DNA from: Amorphophallus konjac
Lineage: Eukaryota > Streptophyta > Magnoliopsida > Alismatales > Araceae
Direction: 5' to 3'
DNA: 64,000 nt
NCBI GenBank assembly: GCA_022559845.1
Contig: CM040121.1
Coordinates: 347,918,243-347,982,242 of the forward strand
A program made the translations under genes and the position numbers. Numbering within the stretch: position 1 is the stretch's first letter; the number at the start of each line of letters is the position of its first letter. The notes beneath the pieces were generated by a model. The model was not told where the DNA came from. It was given only the letters and a program-made list of their open reading frames with translations, and ran no database searches. Positions 54,305 to 64,000 of this stretch are shown here, one piece after another.

Positions 54305-57300
54305 TGTAAGACCCCAAATTCTTTAGAAATTTATTTAGAAAGTTATTTGTAATTATTTGGAATTTATTTGAAGTTATTCGAATTAGTGAGAATTATCCAA
54401 ATTAATTAGATTAATTAATTAATTAATAGAATAAGTCATTTTTCTACTATTTTCTAAAAATCCTCAAAAATCACATCTTGTAGAATTAATTTTGTTTATC
54501 AACTTTGTCTTCTACAATTAAGCCTAATACGATCGTTTATTAAGCCGAATTAGCGAACTAATTCTTACGAACTTAATATTTAATTAATTACGGAATAGTA
54601 GAAATGGAATTTTATCTAACATATAAAAATTCATAAAAATAGTAATTAAATAATAGATACTACGACTAACACTTTTATCTTCTTGGAGTAAGCCTAATTA
54701 AATCATTATCTAGCCCTAATCAGTGGATTAAGCCTGACTTATAACCCACCTAACCCAAATTCGAATTTACTATTCACCCAAACTTTGAACATCAAATTCG
54801 AGCTTGATTCTCAACCAAATGGGGTGATTCCAGAGGCAAATGAAAGGTATTACATAAAGGAACATTTACCCTCAATCAATTTGAGGTAAACTTAGCCCCA
54901 AAACGTGCTGCCGACATAGTTAGGTCAAGTCAAGGATTTCGGCGCCGTTTCTAAACTCGTAGCTTGCAGCAGCAAATACTCCCAATTCAGAAGGCTCCAG
55001 AAGCTCTATGAGCTATCAAAATGAAGCCCTACGAGTCTTCTTTCATTTGGCTGCTGTGAGGTTCGCTGAAATTTCGGATCTGGAGAGATCTAGTTCGATT
55101 TGTGAAGGTCGGTCAGCAGGCCATTGGCTTCCCTTCATCCTTCTTTGATCAATCTATTGAGGTAGGAATTCTCAACCAAATCTTGATCATGAGTATAGCA
55201 AATTGTACCTCTCATCGAGCTCTTTCCATTGGTGGCAAAAGCCCCAATTTTCATTAGGTATCCGTGGAGATATCGAACTTTTAGTGAGGTGCTGTCAAGT
55301 TGTTCTTTATTCTAGGTTTCGAGTTCCTTCTTCAATTTGAGGTAGGTGATAACAGCCCAATTTCTAATTAACATACATGAATGTAATCAATAGCATGTTA
55401 GCTTTCTTTTGACATCAAAATCCCCAATTTTTATAGATCATGCCTAGAGTATTTTGTGTGTTATTAGAAGCATGCTAGCAAGCTAGACTTTACTTGTGTT
55501 CTTCATAGAATAGGATTTATTTCATTGAATTCCTATCGAAATTCGTGATTTAAAATTATGTTTTATGACCCTAAGATGCATATTAATGACCCTAGAGTTT
55601 ATGGTTATGATCCCAATACTTTTTAGACCCCAAATTCTTGGAGTTTTCATCGCTTTTTTGGGTCTGGAAACCCAAGGGTCGACCCACGGGTCGACCCATT
55701 TCAGCCCTGCAAGCAGCAGCTTGCTGCCTTGCAGGGGTCGACCCACAGCCTGCAGGGGTCGACCCATGGGTCGACCCATGTAGCCAGGAAGCCAGGGGTC
55801 GACCCAGGGGTCGACCCATCCCTGGAATTTTTCCAGGGGTCGACCCAAAGGGTCGACCCATGCAGTGTAAACCCGTTTTTTTTATGATTTGACCCGGGGA
55901 TCAATCCGGATCACCGGGGAATCAAACCATGCAACCTAAACACTTTGAAAACTACATTTTTGAGGAACTAATGACCTATTCATGTACCCTTTTAGTTTCA
56001 ATTAACATTGGTCCATACATGCAAACTTAGTATAAAAACACACTGTTTATCATCTTCATTTCAATGCATACAAGATTAAATAGAAACCCACATAATTAGT
56101 GGTTAATGGTGTAACTAAATCTCTGTTAATGCATTCTATTTCACTCCTGTGGGAGTTGTTCTTTGCCTTATCATCTTGAATCAGCTTCTTGGCAATTGTC
56201 TTAATGCAAATGATAATGGTTAAATCATGATATCTTAACTTGATGATTAGGATTAATATGTTGATTAGCTTGTTTGATTGTTGCTGTTGTACAGTAGCGC
56301 AGCATGATTAACTCTTGTTGTGACTTGATTTCAATCTCCTTGATGATTATACTTACCTTGAAATTCTGGAAATGAATCTCCTTCCTACTTGAAGTTGTTA
56401 TTGCTACTTAGTTTAAACCTTGGAATTCTAGCCATAAACTGTGGAAGTCTAGATTCGTGGGATCTTCGATCCAAAGAAATCAATGCCTGGCAAACAATTA
56501 AGGGCTCGGTCTAGTCCTGGGAAGAGCGCCCGAACACTACGTGTACCCCTGGGAGGTGAATGACTAGATGTGGCATTTGGCACCAGTACTTGACATGTGT
56601 TAAATCTAGGACTGTCCACTACTCTCTCCACTACTCTCTACATTACTTTCTACTACTTTTCACTTTCCACTCGTCACTGTTCTATACTCTACTTGTGGTT
56701 ACTGTACTTGCTCATTACTTGGACGTGGAAATGAAATTACATACGTGCTTGACATGACTTGAATCGACTTGATATGGCCAACTTTTTATCGTTATCTCCT
56801 GTAGTAAATTCTTGTCTTACTATTCTATTCATTATATTTCTTGACCTTGCAAGATCTTTGAATTTCGTTTCGTGATATCATCGTTATCTTTTTATTGTTT
56901 TTATCATTTGTAGCATGACATTTTGAAAATGTAATTAAACTGTTAATCACTTATACATGTCTGTTATTTCCTACTGAGCGTTAGCTCACACCCCGTTGTT
57001 TCCCCCTTTTCCAGGCTTTTCAGGTGACGCGCTTACCGATGGGGAAGGGCAGGAGTGATGTCTTGAGTGTATCAGTTCTAGTGTGTTAGTAGTGTGTTAT
57101 CCTTCTTTAGTTGTGTTTTGGAGAGCTTTTAGTCTTAGTCATGTTATTGAGTTTTAGTGGTTGATTATTCCAGTTGTATTAAGTTGAACTTGAGGATTAT
57201 TGTATTAGTCGTGGTTTATTATTGATCATTTAGCATTTCCATCTTGTAGCACTTGTGTATTGTTTTAGATTTAGTTCCCTCTCTTGCTAGCGTGTCCCTA

Positions 57301-57341
57301 ACTGTACGTCCCGATACTTCCGCCTTGTTCGGGGCGTGACA
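54305..57341 (+). mobile_element. Chromovirus-like (Tekay/Del-type) solo LTR inside the antisense gene
   Basis: A 3037-bp unit TGTAAGACCCC...CGGGGCGTGACA with TTTAT on both sides, no internal coding and no primer site. The phrase TACTGAGCGTTAGCTCACACCCC at 56971-56993 and the end motifs are typical of Tekay-type LTRs read on the plus strand (family call from memory, moderate). A GGGTCGACCC array lies at 55677-55862. Confidence 0.88.
55677..55862. repeat. Array of nine GGGTCGACCC palindromes
   Basis: Nine TCGACCC cores, each with its mirrored GGGTCGA arm, lie in 185 bases (for example GGGTCGACCCACGGGTCGAC near 55677). Spacers include GCAGCAGCTTGCTGC and CCTGGAATTTTTCCAGG, also palindromic. 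All possible frames through it are low-complexity shadows. Confidence 0.92.
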
Positions 57342-57346
57342 TTTAT
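57342..57346. other. Right target-site duplication (TTTAT) of the solo LTR
   Basis: Second copy of TTTAT. Confidence 0.92.
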
Positions 57347-58987
57347 CAGTTGGCCCCTTATTTTAAATAGCTGACCATAAAAGGGACCAGGCTCAGCGCT
57401 GGCAAATTCAACCATCCTGGGTGACACTGTATCCGCCTGCAAGGTTCTCGGAGCTAATTCGGGGAATATACTGCAGACCCAAGCGTTGAAGAAATGAAAA
57501 GGACCCACGGTCCTCAAAGAACGGGGAGTCCGATGCTTGTACAGGTCCCCCAAAGATTTATATATCAAACACAGGGCCACTGGGCAGAGCGACAGCTTCA
57601 TCCCCCATGCCATCTGACAAGCTGGATATATGGCCTCTGGCCGAATGACTGTCTCATCCCCTTGTGGGAGAGCAAAAGTGCACAGCCAAAATGTGAAATA
57701 AGCTGCGCAGTGTGTGATGGGGTCTACGCCTGCTGAGTTGGAACCGTCGCCGCCTGCACGGCGCAATGAGGAGGGTAGCGTCGACTTATAACGGGGAGCC
57801 CTTACCTGCCTGCTAGCAGCCGGACCCATAGAAGGAAAGTCTGCATACTTCAGGGGACCGTCAAAGAAATACTGGATCCACTGCCCTATCCGGACCCTCA
57901 TTTTGCTGCCTTTCTCTCGGGGTTGATAGCCTTTAGAGGACCCCCTGCTGTACGCCAGACAGATGGAGCGGCACACCTTCATCAGATATCGATATGAGAA
58001 GCCGATGGAATACTTGCCCTCGCCATCAGAGCTATCCTTCTCGGAATCTGACAAGCAAACCTCCTCATACGGCTTGCCATCAATGGGCAGGCCAGAGAGC
58101 TGTGATAAACTCCAGAGATCCAGGGATGTCTCCCCCTCTGCTGTATAGAAAGTGTTGAATAAAGGGCAGAACACTTCAAACATTCCATAGCACAGCCCTC
58201 GGGATATGGGATACTGGAATCTAGAAGCGAAGACACTGTGGTACACCCCTGCTCTGATTAACAGGGGGGCATATTCTAGCAGAACAAACTCTGTAAACTC
58301 CACTGCCCCCACTCGGAATAGGTGGGCGTCAGTGATTTTGGTGTCTCCGAACCAGCCAGCGGCCAGAAGGTACTTGAACTGAACGGCCGAACAATTCAGC
58401 ACGAAGGGTTCTTCGCGATATCCCCACTTTAATGGTGCCAACAACATACCATAGCCGGGCTTCTCCCTATGAACTCGGCCGCTAGCATTATCCCACCGGG
58501 CTGGTGTGAATTCCGGGGCCCGGACCAGCATCTTCTTCTCTGGTTCCAGCTCCGATATACCAAGGACGGCATCCCAGTCGTGCTTTTCCCTAGGAAGATA
58601 GATGGCCTTGCTGCGATACACTGAGTCCTTCAGGCTATCTCGCTCAGCAAGGATGGCAGCTTCAACTACGCGAGCTATCCGGTAATCTCGCATGCCGCCC
58701 ACTGTGAAAGTCCGGATGAACGGCATCAAATGTCGGTCCTTCGGGAGGTCTGGCCGATAGTTACCATCTCGCCTGAAGCATGTCTCAGTCGCCGTGGAGT
58801 ATACCTGGGCTGTCGACACAGTGTCCGTTTCAGACTCAGATGATTCGTCAAATGAAGCAATCCTGTCATAATCGAAATCTAGGTTATGCACATTCAGCCA
58901 ATTCACTGTGGCTCGAGATATGTCTGGCTGGGCCGATGAGCTAGCACCAACAGCTCCGGAAGATGCAACATCAGAACTGGAAGCCAT
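57342..58987 (-). pseudogene. Antisense gene, exon 1, N-terminal part
   Basis: It opens MASSSDVASSG. The open frame gives about 549 codons to the solo LTR boundary. The PMD-like core lies at residues about 240-420 (GVYHSVFASRFQYPISRG, FEVFCPLFNTFYTAEGE, GLPIDGKPYEEVC), followed by IGQWIQYFFDGPLKYADFP. The true frame leaves this piece at 57342-57346 (target duplication TTTAT) and resumes at 54299. The visible frame that runs on to 57287 reads into the inserted LTR and is not native. Confidence 0.85.
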
Positions 58988-59832
58988 TGCAGCACCTGCG
59001 GTCGAAGAAAAAGTGTGAATTAAAGGCCAGTCTTGTGTAGATTGTAATATGAGATTCTATAAAAAATTTCGGCAGCATCTCCCCTTATTCAGGGTCTGCC
59101 CAAAAAGAATAGGGAATCACCAACCAAGAGGGGATGATCCCGAAAGAAAAAGGGATTAAATCCCTAGTATTGTCCTACCCAGGTGAGATCCGACCAAACG
59201 GGAAGAGAGACGAGGGCGGCCGAGAGGAGACGAAGCTCCCGCCGATGAAAGAAAACGGAAGAAGAAATCAGAAGATGAAGAAAGAGAAAGAAATGGTGAG
59301 AATGAGAAAAAAACAAGTCTCGGCGCCTCAAATAGAGGCCCAAGCGAGCAGCTCTCGGCGCGAAGAATTGCGCGCCAAGAACCGCCCAGGTCGAGAGCCC
59401 CCGGCGGCCAGAAGGCGCGCCGAGAACCCCAGGCCGAGAACCCCAGGCCGAGGCCCCCTTCCGCCAGGGCGCGCCGAGAGGTCCAGGCCGAGAGCCCGGT
59501 CAGAGGGGCGCCGAGAAGCCCTGCCCAAGGCCCTCCACGCCGAGAGCTCCAAGCCGAGAAGCTTCACGCCGAGATGCCCTTCACACAGAGGCTCACACCG
59601 AGAAGTCAATGCTCTGGGCTAAGAGGCTCCAAATTGCTAAAAATAAAGAAAATATGAAGAAGGAAAATGTGAAAAGGGAAGATAAGAGTGCAAAATATTG
59701 TTGCATCAAGATGATCATGTCTGAGGACCCGATTAAAGGCAAATTGAGGAAGATACCCTCGAATGATGAAAGACACCTGCAAGCCCCGTGCCGCTTATTC
59801 TGCGCTTACGCCGCCCGCAGGTGGGGGGCATT
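58988..59832. other. Region between the antisense gene and the 3' LTR
   Basis: Contains CGGCAGCATCTCCCCTTATT (59070) and a GC-rich GCCGAGA/GCGCGCCGAGA repeat tract at 59330-59620, similar to that inside the LTRs. The Arg/Pro-rich plus-strand frame at 59134-59622 is a by-product of the repeats. It must hold the promoter of the antisense gene if that gene is transcribed from within the element; a weak minus-strand TTTTATAG lies at about 59055-59062. Confidence 0.6.
59817..59832 (+). other. Polypurine tract of the giant gypsy element
   Basis: CAGGTGGGGGGCATTT directly precedes the 3' LTR start TGTTGACACC. Confidence 0.8.
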
Positions 59833-62800
59833 TGTTGACACCTGGAAAATGAACAAGGGTGAAAACATAATTAAAAAGAGGGTCGGACCAACAATGAAAG
59901 ATCAATGATGAAGCTCATCAGTTGTCTGCTCGGCTGAAGCCCTTGTCGGCAAAGCTGATGCCCGGTGCCAATGTCACTCAGACGGCAGCACTGATAAAGC
60001 AGCAGTCACTCGACTGATGAGACCTTCCAGCCCTTTAATGAGAGATGTACTACCGTTTCGCCCAAGAATCTACGGATGATATGTCAGGGTAAGTCAGATG
60101 TCGGCTTACTGACAGATGCAATAGGAATTGAAGATGAAGCCGGTACCGGCACATGAAGATGGCAAAGGCTTTGCAAAGTCAGAACAGAAGAAGAATGGTC
60201 CCCACAGATTATACACCCGGCGGAAGTCTTGCCGGACTAAAGCTGATGCCCGAGCTCATCACCATTCAAGTGACGATATCGATAAGATAATACCCGATAT
60301 TGTCACCGTTCAGATGGCAATTCTGATGAAACCCTTGTCTACGGACTGATGAAATCCCTGTCCACGGACTGATGAAACCCTTGTCTACGGACTGATGAAA
60401 CCCCTGTCTACGGACTGATGAAATCCCGGTCTACGGACTGATGAAAACCGTAATGATGATCTCGATACAAGATATGTCATCAATGAAAGGCCCTTTCGAG
60501 TGATGATGTCCTTGAAAGACCCAAATGGGTCTGTGAAAGTGGCTAAAAAAGGCTTTAATTGGGCCTGCAAAGAGGGCGCCGAGAGCCTGGTCAAATGCGC
60601 GCCGGGAAGCTCCATTTGGGGGCGCCGTGATGCTACTGCCGAGAGAGGGAGAAAAGTGGCTATAAAAGCCCCCCTCCCTTCGAACAGAAGAGAGGAGAGA
60701 CAGACAAAGAGAAGAATAGACGAAAGAGATAGAAGGAGAATAGAAAGAAGAAGAAGAGAAAAAGAAGCCAGAAAAGAAATAATAGAGAGGGAGTCCTGCC
60801 AAGAGAGAGTCCCCCTCGGCTGAGAGAAGAGAAGAAGCAGAAGAAAAGAATAAGAAGAGGGGCTCCAGGTGGGCTGCTAGGGGGAGGGAGAGGAGTCAAT
60901 GCTCCGCCCTCCCCATCCTGTCTTTTCTCTTCTACTGATGTAATTTACTGGGCTTTTGTCTTGATTTATCGAAGGTAGCCGGCCAGTTCCGGTCTCAATC
61001 TCTACCTTTCTGCTTTGCATTTCTATTTCACATCGATGTAAGGCTTTGATGCGATGCAATGAAATGTCAACGATTGCCCATTTGGGGATTTATTGATTTA
61101 GATGTTTGTTCTCCTTTGATCGAAATGCCTGCTCTCCGCTTATCTTTATACGTTCATCGTCTATGCAAAAAAATATTTAATAGTTCATATGAATCTTTGC
61201 TTTAGAGGCATGGAAACCGGGCCCCTCCTTGTGCTGTTCAGGGACCAGAGACATCAATCTCTTGGTCCCCTGAACCACTGGCTATACGAGGGTATATCGA
61301 TTCCTTGGATCGCTGCTATTCCGTGGATGCCAGTGAATGACTATCTCGATCTCTCGACCCTCCATCCTAATCCCTTGGATGATTAGGGTCTGGAGTTCGA
61401 TGCCAAAGGTTCCTCAGCCACCGGGTTTCAGATGCCATTGGGTTCGTCCAGGGGATCAGAGACAGTCATCTCTTGATCCCCAGAGGGCCGGCGGCAGAAA
61501 TAAAATAAAGTCTTCAGAAATCCGGGCGATGGTCTCATTCCCCATCAATCCTGCCCTCCAGATCCCCCCTTGGCCATTTCTCAGGGAAATATCCATGAAA
61601 TCCCCCTTCCTATACTTCAAATTCAACCTCAATCGCAGCCAGAAAACTCAAAAATCCCAGAAGCAGAGCATCGTATGAACTCTGTAAACCCTGAAACCCT
61701 ACAGCGATTTCACCTTCTCGGCGTGCACATTTCCCCGCCGAGAACTATCCAGCCGAGAGGTCTCCCTCTTCAGCTAAACGACAAACCAAGCTGTTTCAAC
61801 CCTTTTCATGTGAGTCTCTGTGCAAGCCTCCCGGCGCCAGACTCCCGACGCGGCCAGGAGCGCGTCGGGAAGCCCTACGCCGAGACCCCTTCCCCTATAG
61901 GCCAAGGCAAACCCCTCATGCAAGCTTGACTCGGCGCCACCTTCTCGGCGCGGCCATGAGCGCGCCGGGAAGCCGCCGCCGAGAAGCCCCCTTCTTGGCC
62001 AATAAAGCCACGCCGAGACCCTCCTTTTGGCCAATTAAAACCATGCCGAGAAGCCCCCTTCTTGGCCAATAAAGCCACGCCGAGACCTTCCTTTTGGCCA
62101 ACTAAAACCATGCCGAGAAGCCTCCTTTTGGCCAACCAAAACCGTGCCGAGAGCCCCTCCTTCTTCGGCCGATGAAACCCAGTCAGAGGCCCTCTTCTAC
62201 ACTGACATCCTTCAATCTTCGGTCTCCATACACACATGCCCCGGGGATGTTCATAGATCGTCATGAATGCCTTGAGAAGACATAGTAATGGGGAAGGCCT
62301 TTCCTACAGTCTTCATTCCCGATCCAGATTTCACCCTTGTGAACCCAAAGGGCCATGTCATTACATGAGTTCCGAGGGATTTCAAGGGGATATTAAACGA
62401 TGGAATAAAGGTAAGCAATGTCCCGGGGCCCGACGCCCATCCTCGTTCGGTTGTCATCCCGGCACTCCGTGGATGATGACCTATCCTCTCTTGGCATAAT
62501 CCAAGTTGAGGGGACATGCTGCCGAAATTTACACATACCTTGCCAGGTAGCTGTGATGTCCTACCTCTCAACCCCGTTGGCCCACGGAGCTATGTCCCTA
62601 CATGCTCTCCGATGGTCCTATTGAAGGGGAGATATGGATGCAACATCGCGTACACACGGGGCGCGTCATGTCATGTCGGTGCTTACTCGGATTCTGGGTC
62701 AGTTATGCCCGATCTTTTACGGATCCCACCCTGCCACTGCATGGGTGGTTCCCTATTCCCCACTCGACATGGTCCAAGATGGTGGGAATATGCCGTCGGT

Positions 62801-63133
62801 TTTATCCCGAAAATAACCAACCCCTGCTCCGTCTAATCCATTTAACGTCTTACAAATGAACGACTTCCGTCTCTCTTGAGCATGTGGCTTTACCGTTGTC
62901 ATCCTCCTACCTTTAGCGTTTAATCAAGGGTTGTCCTTCCTTGGAAGGGCGTAATTAACGTCATAGCCTTTATGGTATGACGGACTTCTAGTCCAGACAC
63001 GATCACTCACAATCGACTGACCAAGTCAGATCGAGCGCACAATGAAATCGTCACTTCGGTGACTGGCACGCCAATAAATAAATAAATCAATAAATAAATA
63101 AACTAAACTAAATAAAATAAAATGTGTCAAACA
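59833..63133 (+). repeat. 3' LTR of the giant gypsy element (3301 bp)
   Basis: Matches 24696-28030 along its whole length except for about 36 bases missing near 60580. It contains the 23-bp array (60325-60450), TATA box (60661-60667), GCCGAGA tract (61700-62165) and the AATAAATAAATCAATAAATA end. Confidence 0.95.
60661..60667 (+). promoter_or_regulatory. TATA box of the giant element's 3' LTR
   Basis: GGCTATAAAAGCC, identical to the 5' LTR copy. It could drive readout transcription into the right flank. Confidence 0.7.
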
Positions 63134-63138
63134 GTTGG
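63134..63138. other. Right target-site duplication (GTTGG) of the giant element
   Basis: Directly follows GTGTCAAACA. Confidence 0.92.
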
Positions 63139-63417
63139 TTCACCAGTGGGATTGAAAATTGTAATATAGGGGTGGTTTATTCATTGGCACGGGGTTAGTG
63201 TCAAAGCTATTGCATCCCTACGGTTTTGATGATGTCTCACACTATAAATCAATCCTCTATCTCTAGATTTATGCTGGTTCATCATGTAAGTGAGTACAGT
63301 TCATATGCTGTTTCATTATTTCACCTATCTACACTCTGCTTAGTTAGTATGAACAGTAGTGGGTCGACCCACCCTTGCTGATGCGTCGACCCATCAGAAC
63401 ACTGATTGTCTGGGTAT
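63139..63417. other. Right side of the giant element's target and start of an LTR-like region
   Basis: 63165-63205 continues the short repeats seen at 24420-24690. CGGTTTTGATGATG at 63219-63232 resembles the GGTTTTGATGATGG start of copia LTR A. Two TCGACCCA palindrome halves (TGGGTCGACCCA at 63361 and GCGTCGACCCA at 63384) follow. I cannot fix the LTR start. Confidence 0.5.
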
Positions 63418-64000
63418 CAAAGTCTGTACATCAGCTTGAATGAGTAAGTCTGTACAGCATGCCTTAGTGTTCATATCATTAAGTCTGTACATTGGCATCT
63501 CTTCTTCAAGTCTGTACACCGGGCATCTTCTAATTGAAGTCTGTACAGCCAATGCACTTAACTGAAGTCTATACACTGGTTTGTCTAACTTCAACTCTAT
63601 ACATCCGATTACTGTTGCAGTGTTCACCAAGTCTATACATCGCCTTCAGACCTTCAACTCTATACACTGCTACAGGAACCAAGTCCATACACTCTCCTGT
63701 TCAAATCCTTCTAAGTCTGTACATCGGTTTCGCTTCTCCAAGTCTATACACTGGACTTTGTTTCACCAAGTCTGTACACTCCACATCTTTTCCTACGCTT
63801 GGCCAAGTCTATACACTCATACCTTTCCCTACGCTTTCGTGGCCAAGTCTATACATCGCTAAGTCTGTACATTGCATACTGCTCAAACGATCAAAGCCTA
63901 AAGTCTGTACAGCGTGAAGTCTATACATTAGCTCAGGGGCTTCAAGTCTATACATTGAATTATTCTTCAAAGTCTGTAAAGTGGCTTCGAATCGGCAAGT
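63418..64000. repeat. AAGTCTRTACA motif array at the right edge
   Basis: About 20 copies of AAGTCTGTACA or AAGTCTATACA (variants AACTCTATACA, AAGTCCATACA) at 25-40 base spacing, running off the window. It is the same motif as in 4290-4700, read in the same orientation relative to the element if this is a plus-strand copia LTR. The spacers are unrelated to each other. Confidence 0.9.

Larger units (their letters stand above)
50772..58987 (-). pseudogene. Antisense multi-exon extra gene of the giant element, plant-mobile-domain related
   Basis: Five minus-strand exons from the ATG at 58987 to the stop at 50772-50774, inferred by me from frame and splice signals: 58987-57342 joined across a solo LTR to 54299-53131; 53037-52747; 52657-52583; 52503-52055; 51971-50772. 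Introns of 93, 89, 79 and 83 bases begin GT and end AG, and phases agree throughout (4830 bases, 1610 codons). The N-terminal third resembles the plant mobile domain (ETSLDLWSLSQLSGLPIDG near residue 300); a basic KKRK region, an acidic Ser/Glu-rich middle and a C-terminal coiled coil follow. Extra ORFs, some antisense, are known in Tat elements; their function is unknown. Defects: the solo LTR and TGA at 51840-51842 (probably CGA-to-TGA). Confidence 0.82.
24696..63133 (+). mobile_element. Giant Tat/Ogre-type Ty3/gypsy retrotransposon with two nested insertions
   Basis: Long LTRs bound it (24696-28030 and 59833-63133, both TGTTGACACC...GTGTCAAACA), flanked by GTTGG. The gross length is 38,438 bp. 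Removing the LARD, the solo LTR and one copy of each target duplication leaves about 25.9 kb. The internal order is PBS, gag, protease, RT, RNase H, second (archaeal-type) RNase H, integrase, 42-bp array, 127/128-bp arrays, antisense extra gene, polypurine tract. Dual RNase H, large size and a long non-pol 3' region are marks of the Tat clade (Ogre, Grande, Retand relatives). LTRs differ at roughly one base in 70-100 in the parts I compared, plus an insertion of about 36 bp near 25450 in the left LTR. Confidence 0.95.

Noticed and set aside
55522..55904. Frames rich in Gly-Ser-Thr/Val-Asp-Pro repeats
   Set aside because: Translation of the GGGTCGACCC palindrome array.
59134..59622. 162-codon Arg/Pro-rich frame before the 3' LTR
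   Set aside because: Made of GCCGAGA repeats read in one frame; the opposite strand is equally open.
24696..63133. Host gene content inside the 38-kb span
   Set aside because: Every frame of weight is either retroelement gag-pol, the antisense element gene, or repeat-derived; no conserved host protein recognised.
63418..64000. Regularly spaced short repeats with unique spacers, CRISPR-like
   Set aside because: The repeat is only 11 bases and degenerate, spacers vary in length, no cas genes are present, and the context is a plant LTR.

Overview
This window is repeat-rich plant nuclear DNA. I see no conventional host gene, tRNA, rRNA or CRISPR array. Almost every stretch belongs to an LTR retrotransposon, and several are nested inside one another. 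Evidence for a seed plant with a large, repeat-rich genome: Ty1/copia elements primed by the initiator-Met tRNA, a giant Ty3/gypsy element of the Tat/Ogre type with two RNase H domains and an antisense extra gene, a non-autonomous LARD with 3.7-kb LTRs, and a chromovirus-like solo LTR. I cannot name the species from sequence alone.

Layout. 1-5008: minus-strand copia element A, running off the left edge, with an open gag frame and a 3.4-kb LTR inflated by motif arrays and a chain of short hairpins. 5009-13857: decayed copia element B (minus strand), with broken pol and gag remnants, a PBS and an LTR. That LTR is split by a same-family solo LTR in opposite orientation (10979-12566, target duplication TTGAA). 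13858-19301: decayed copia element C (minus strand), with truncated integrase, protease remnant, gag, PBS and LTR. 19302-24695: rotted gypsy/Tat remnants, including a relic of an extra ORF, tandem repeats and an LTR/polypurine junction.

24696-63133: one Tat/Ogre-type gypsy element on the plus strand. It has LTRs of 3335 and 3301 bp, target duplication GTTGG, and is 38.4 kb as it stands (about 25.9 kb without later insertions). Order: LTR, PBS, gag, protease, RT, RNase H, second RNase H, integrase, a 42-bp array, 127/128-bp arrays, an antisense multi-exon gene with similarity to the plant mobile domain, polypurine tract, LTR. Two later insertions sit in it: a 9.47-kb minus-strand LARD inside gag (32257-41725, target duplication GGCAC) and a 3.04-kb solo LTR inside the antisense gene (54305-57341, target duplication TTTAT). 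Coding regions carry nonsense codons, a frameshift and a changed integrase catalytic residue, so this copy is dead as an autonomous element.

63134-64000: the right half of the site the giant element hit, then an LTR-like stretch with about 20 copies of AAGTCTRTACA, the same motif found in the LTR of element A. The most interesting signals are: (i) the five-exon antisense gene, whose inferred introns keep phase throughout; (ii) LTRs of different families built from chains of short hairpins; (iii) clusters of the palindrome GGTCGACC shared by copia and gypsy LTRs; (iv) a 44-bp GC-rich module shared by a copia solo LTR and a gypsy-derived region.
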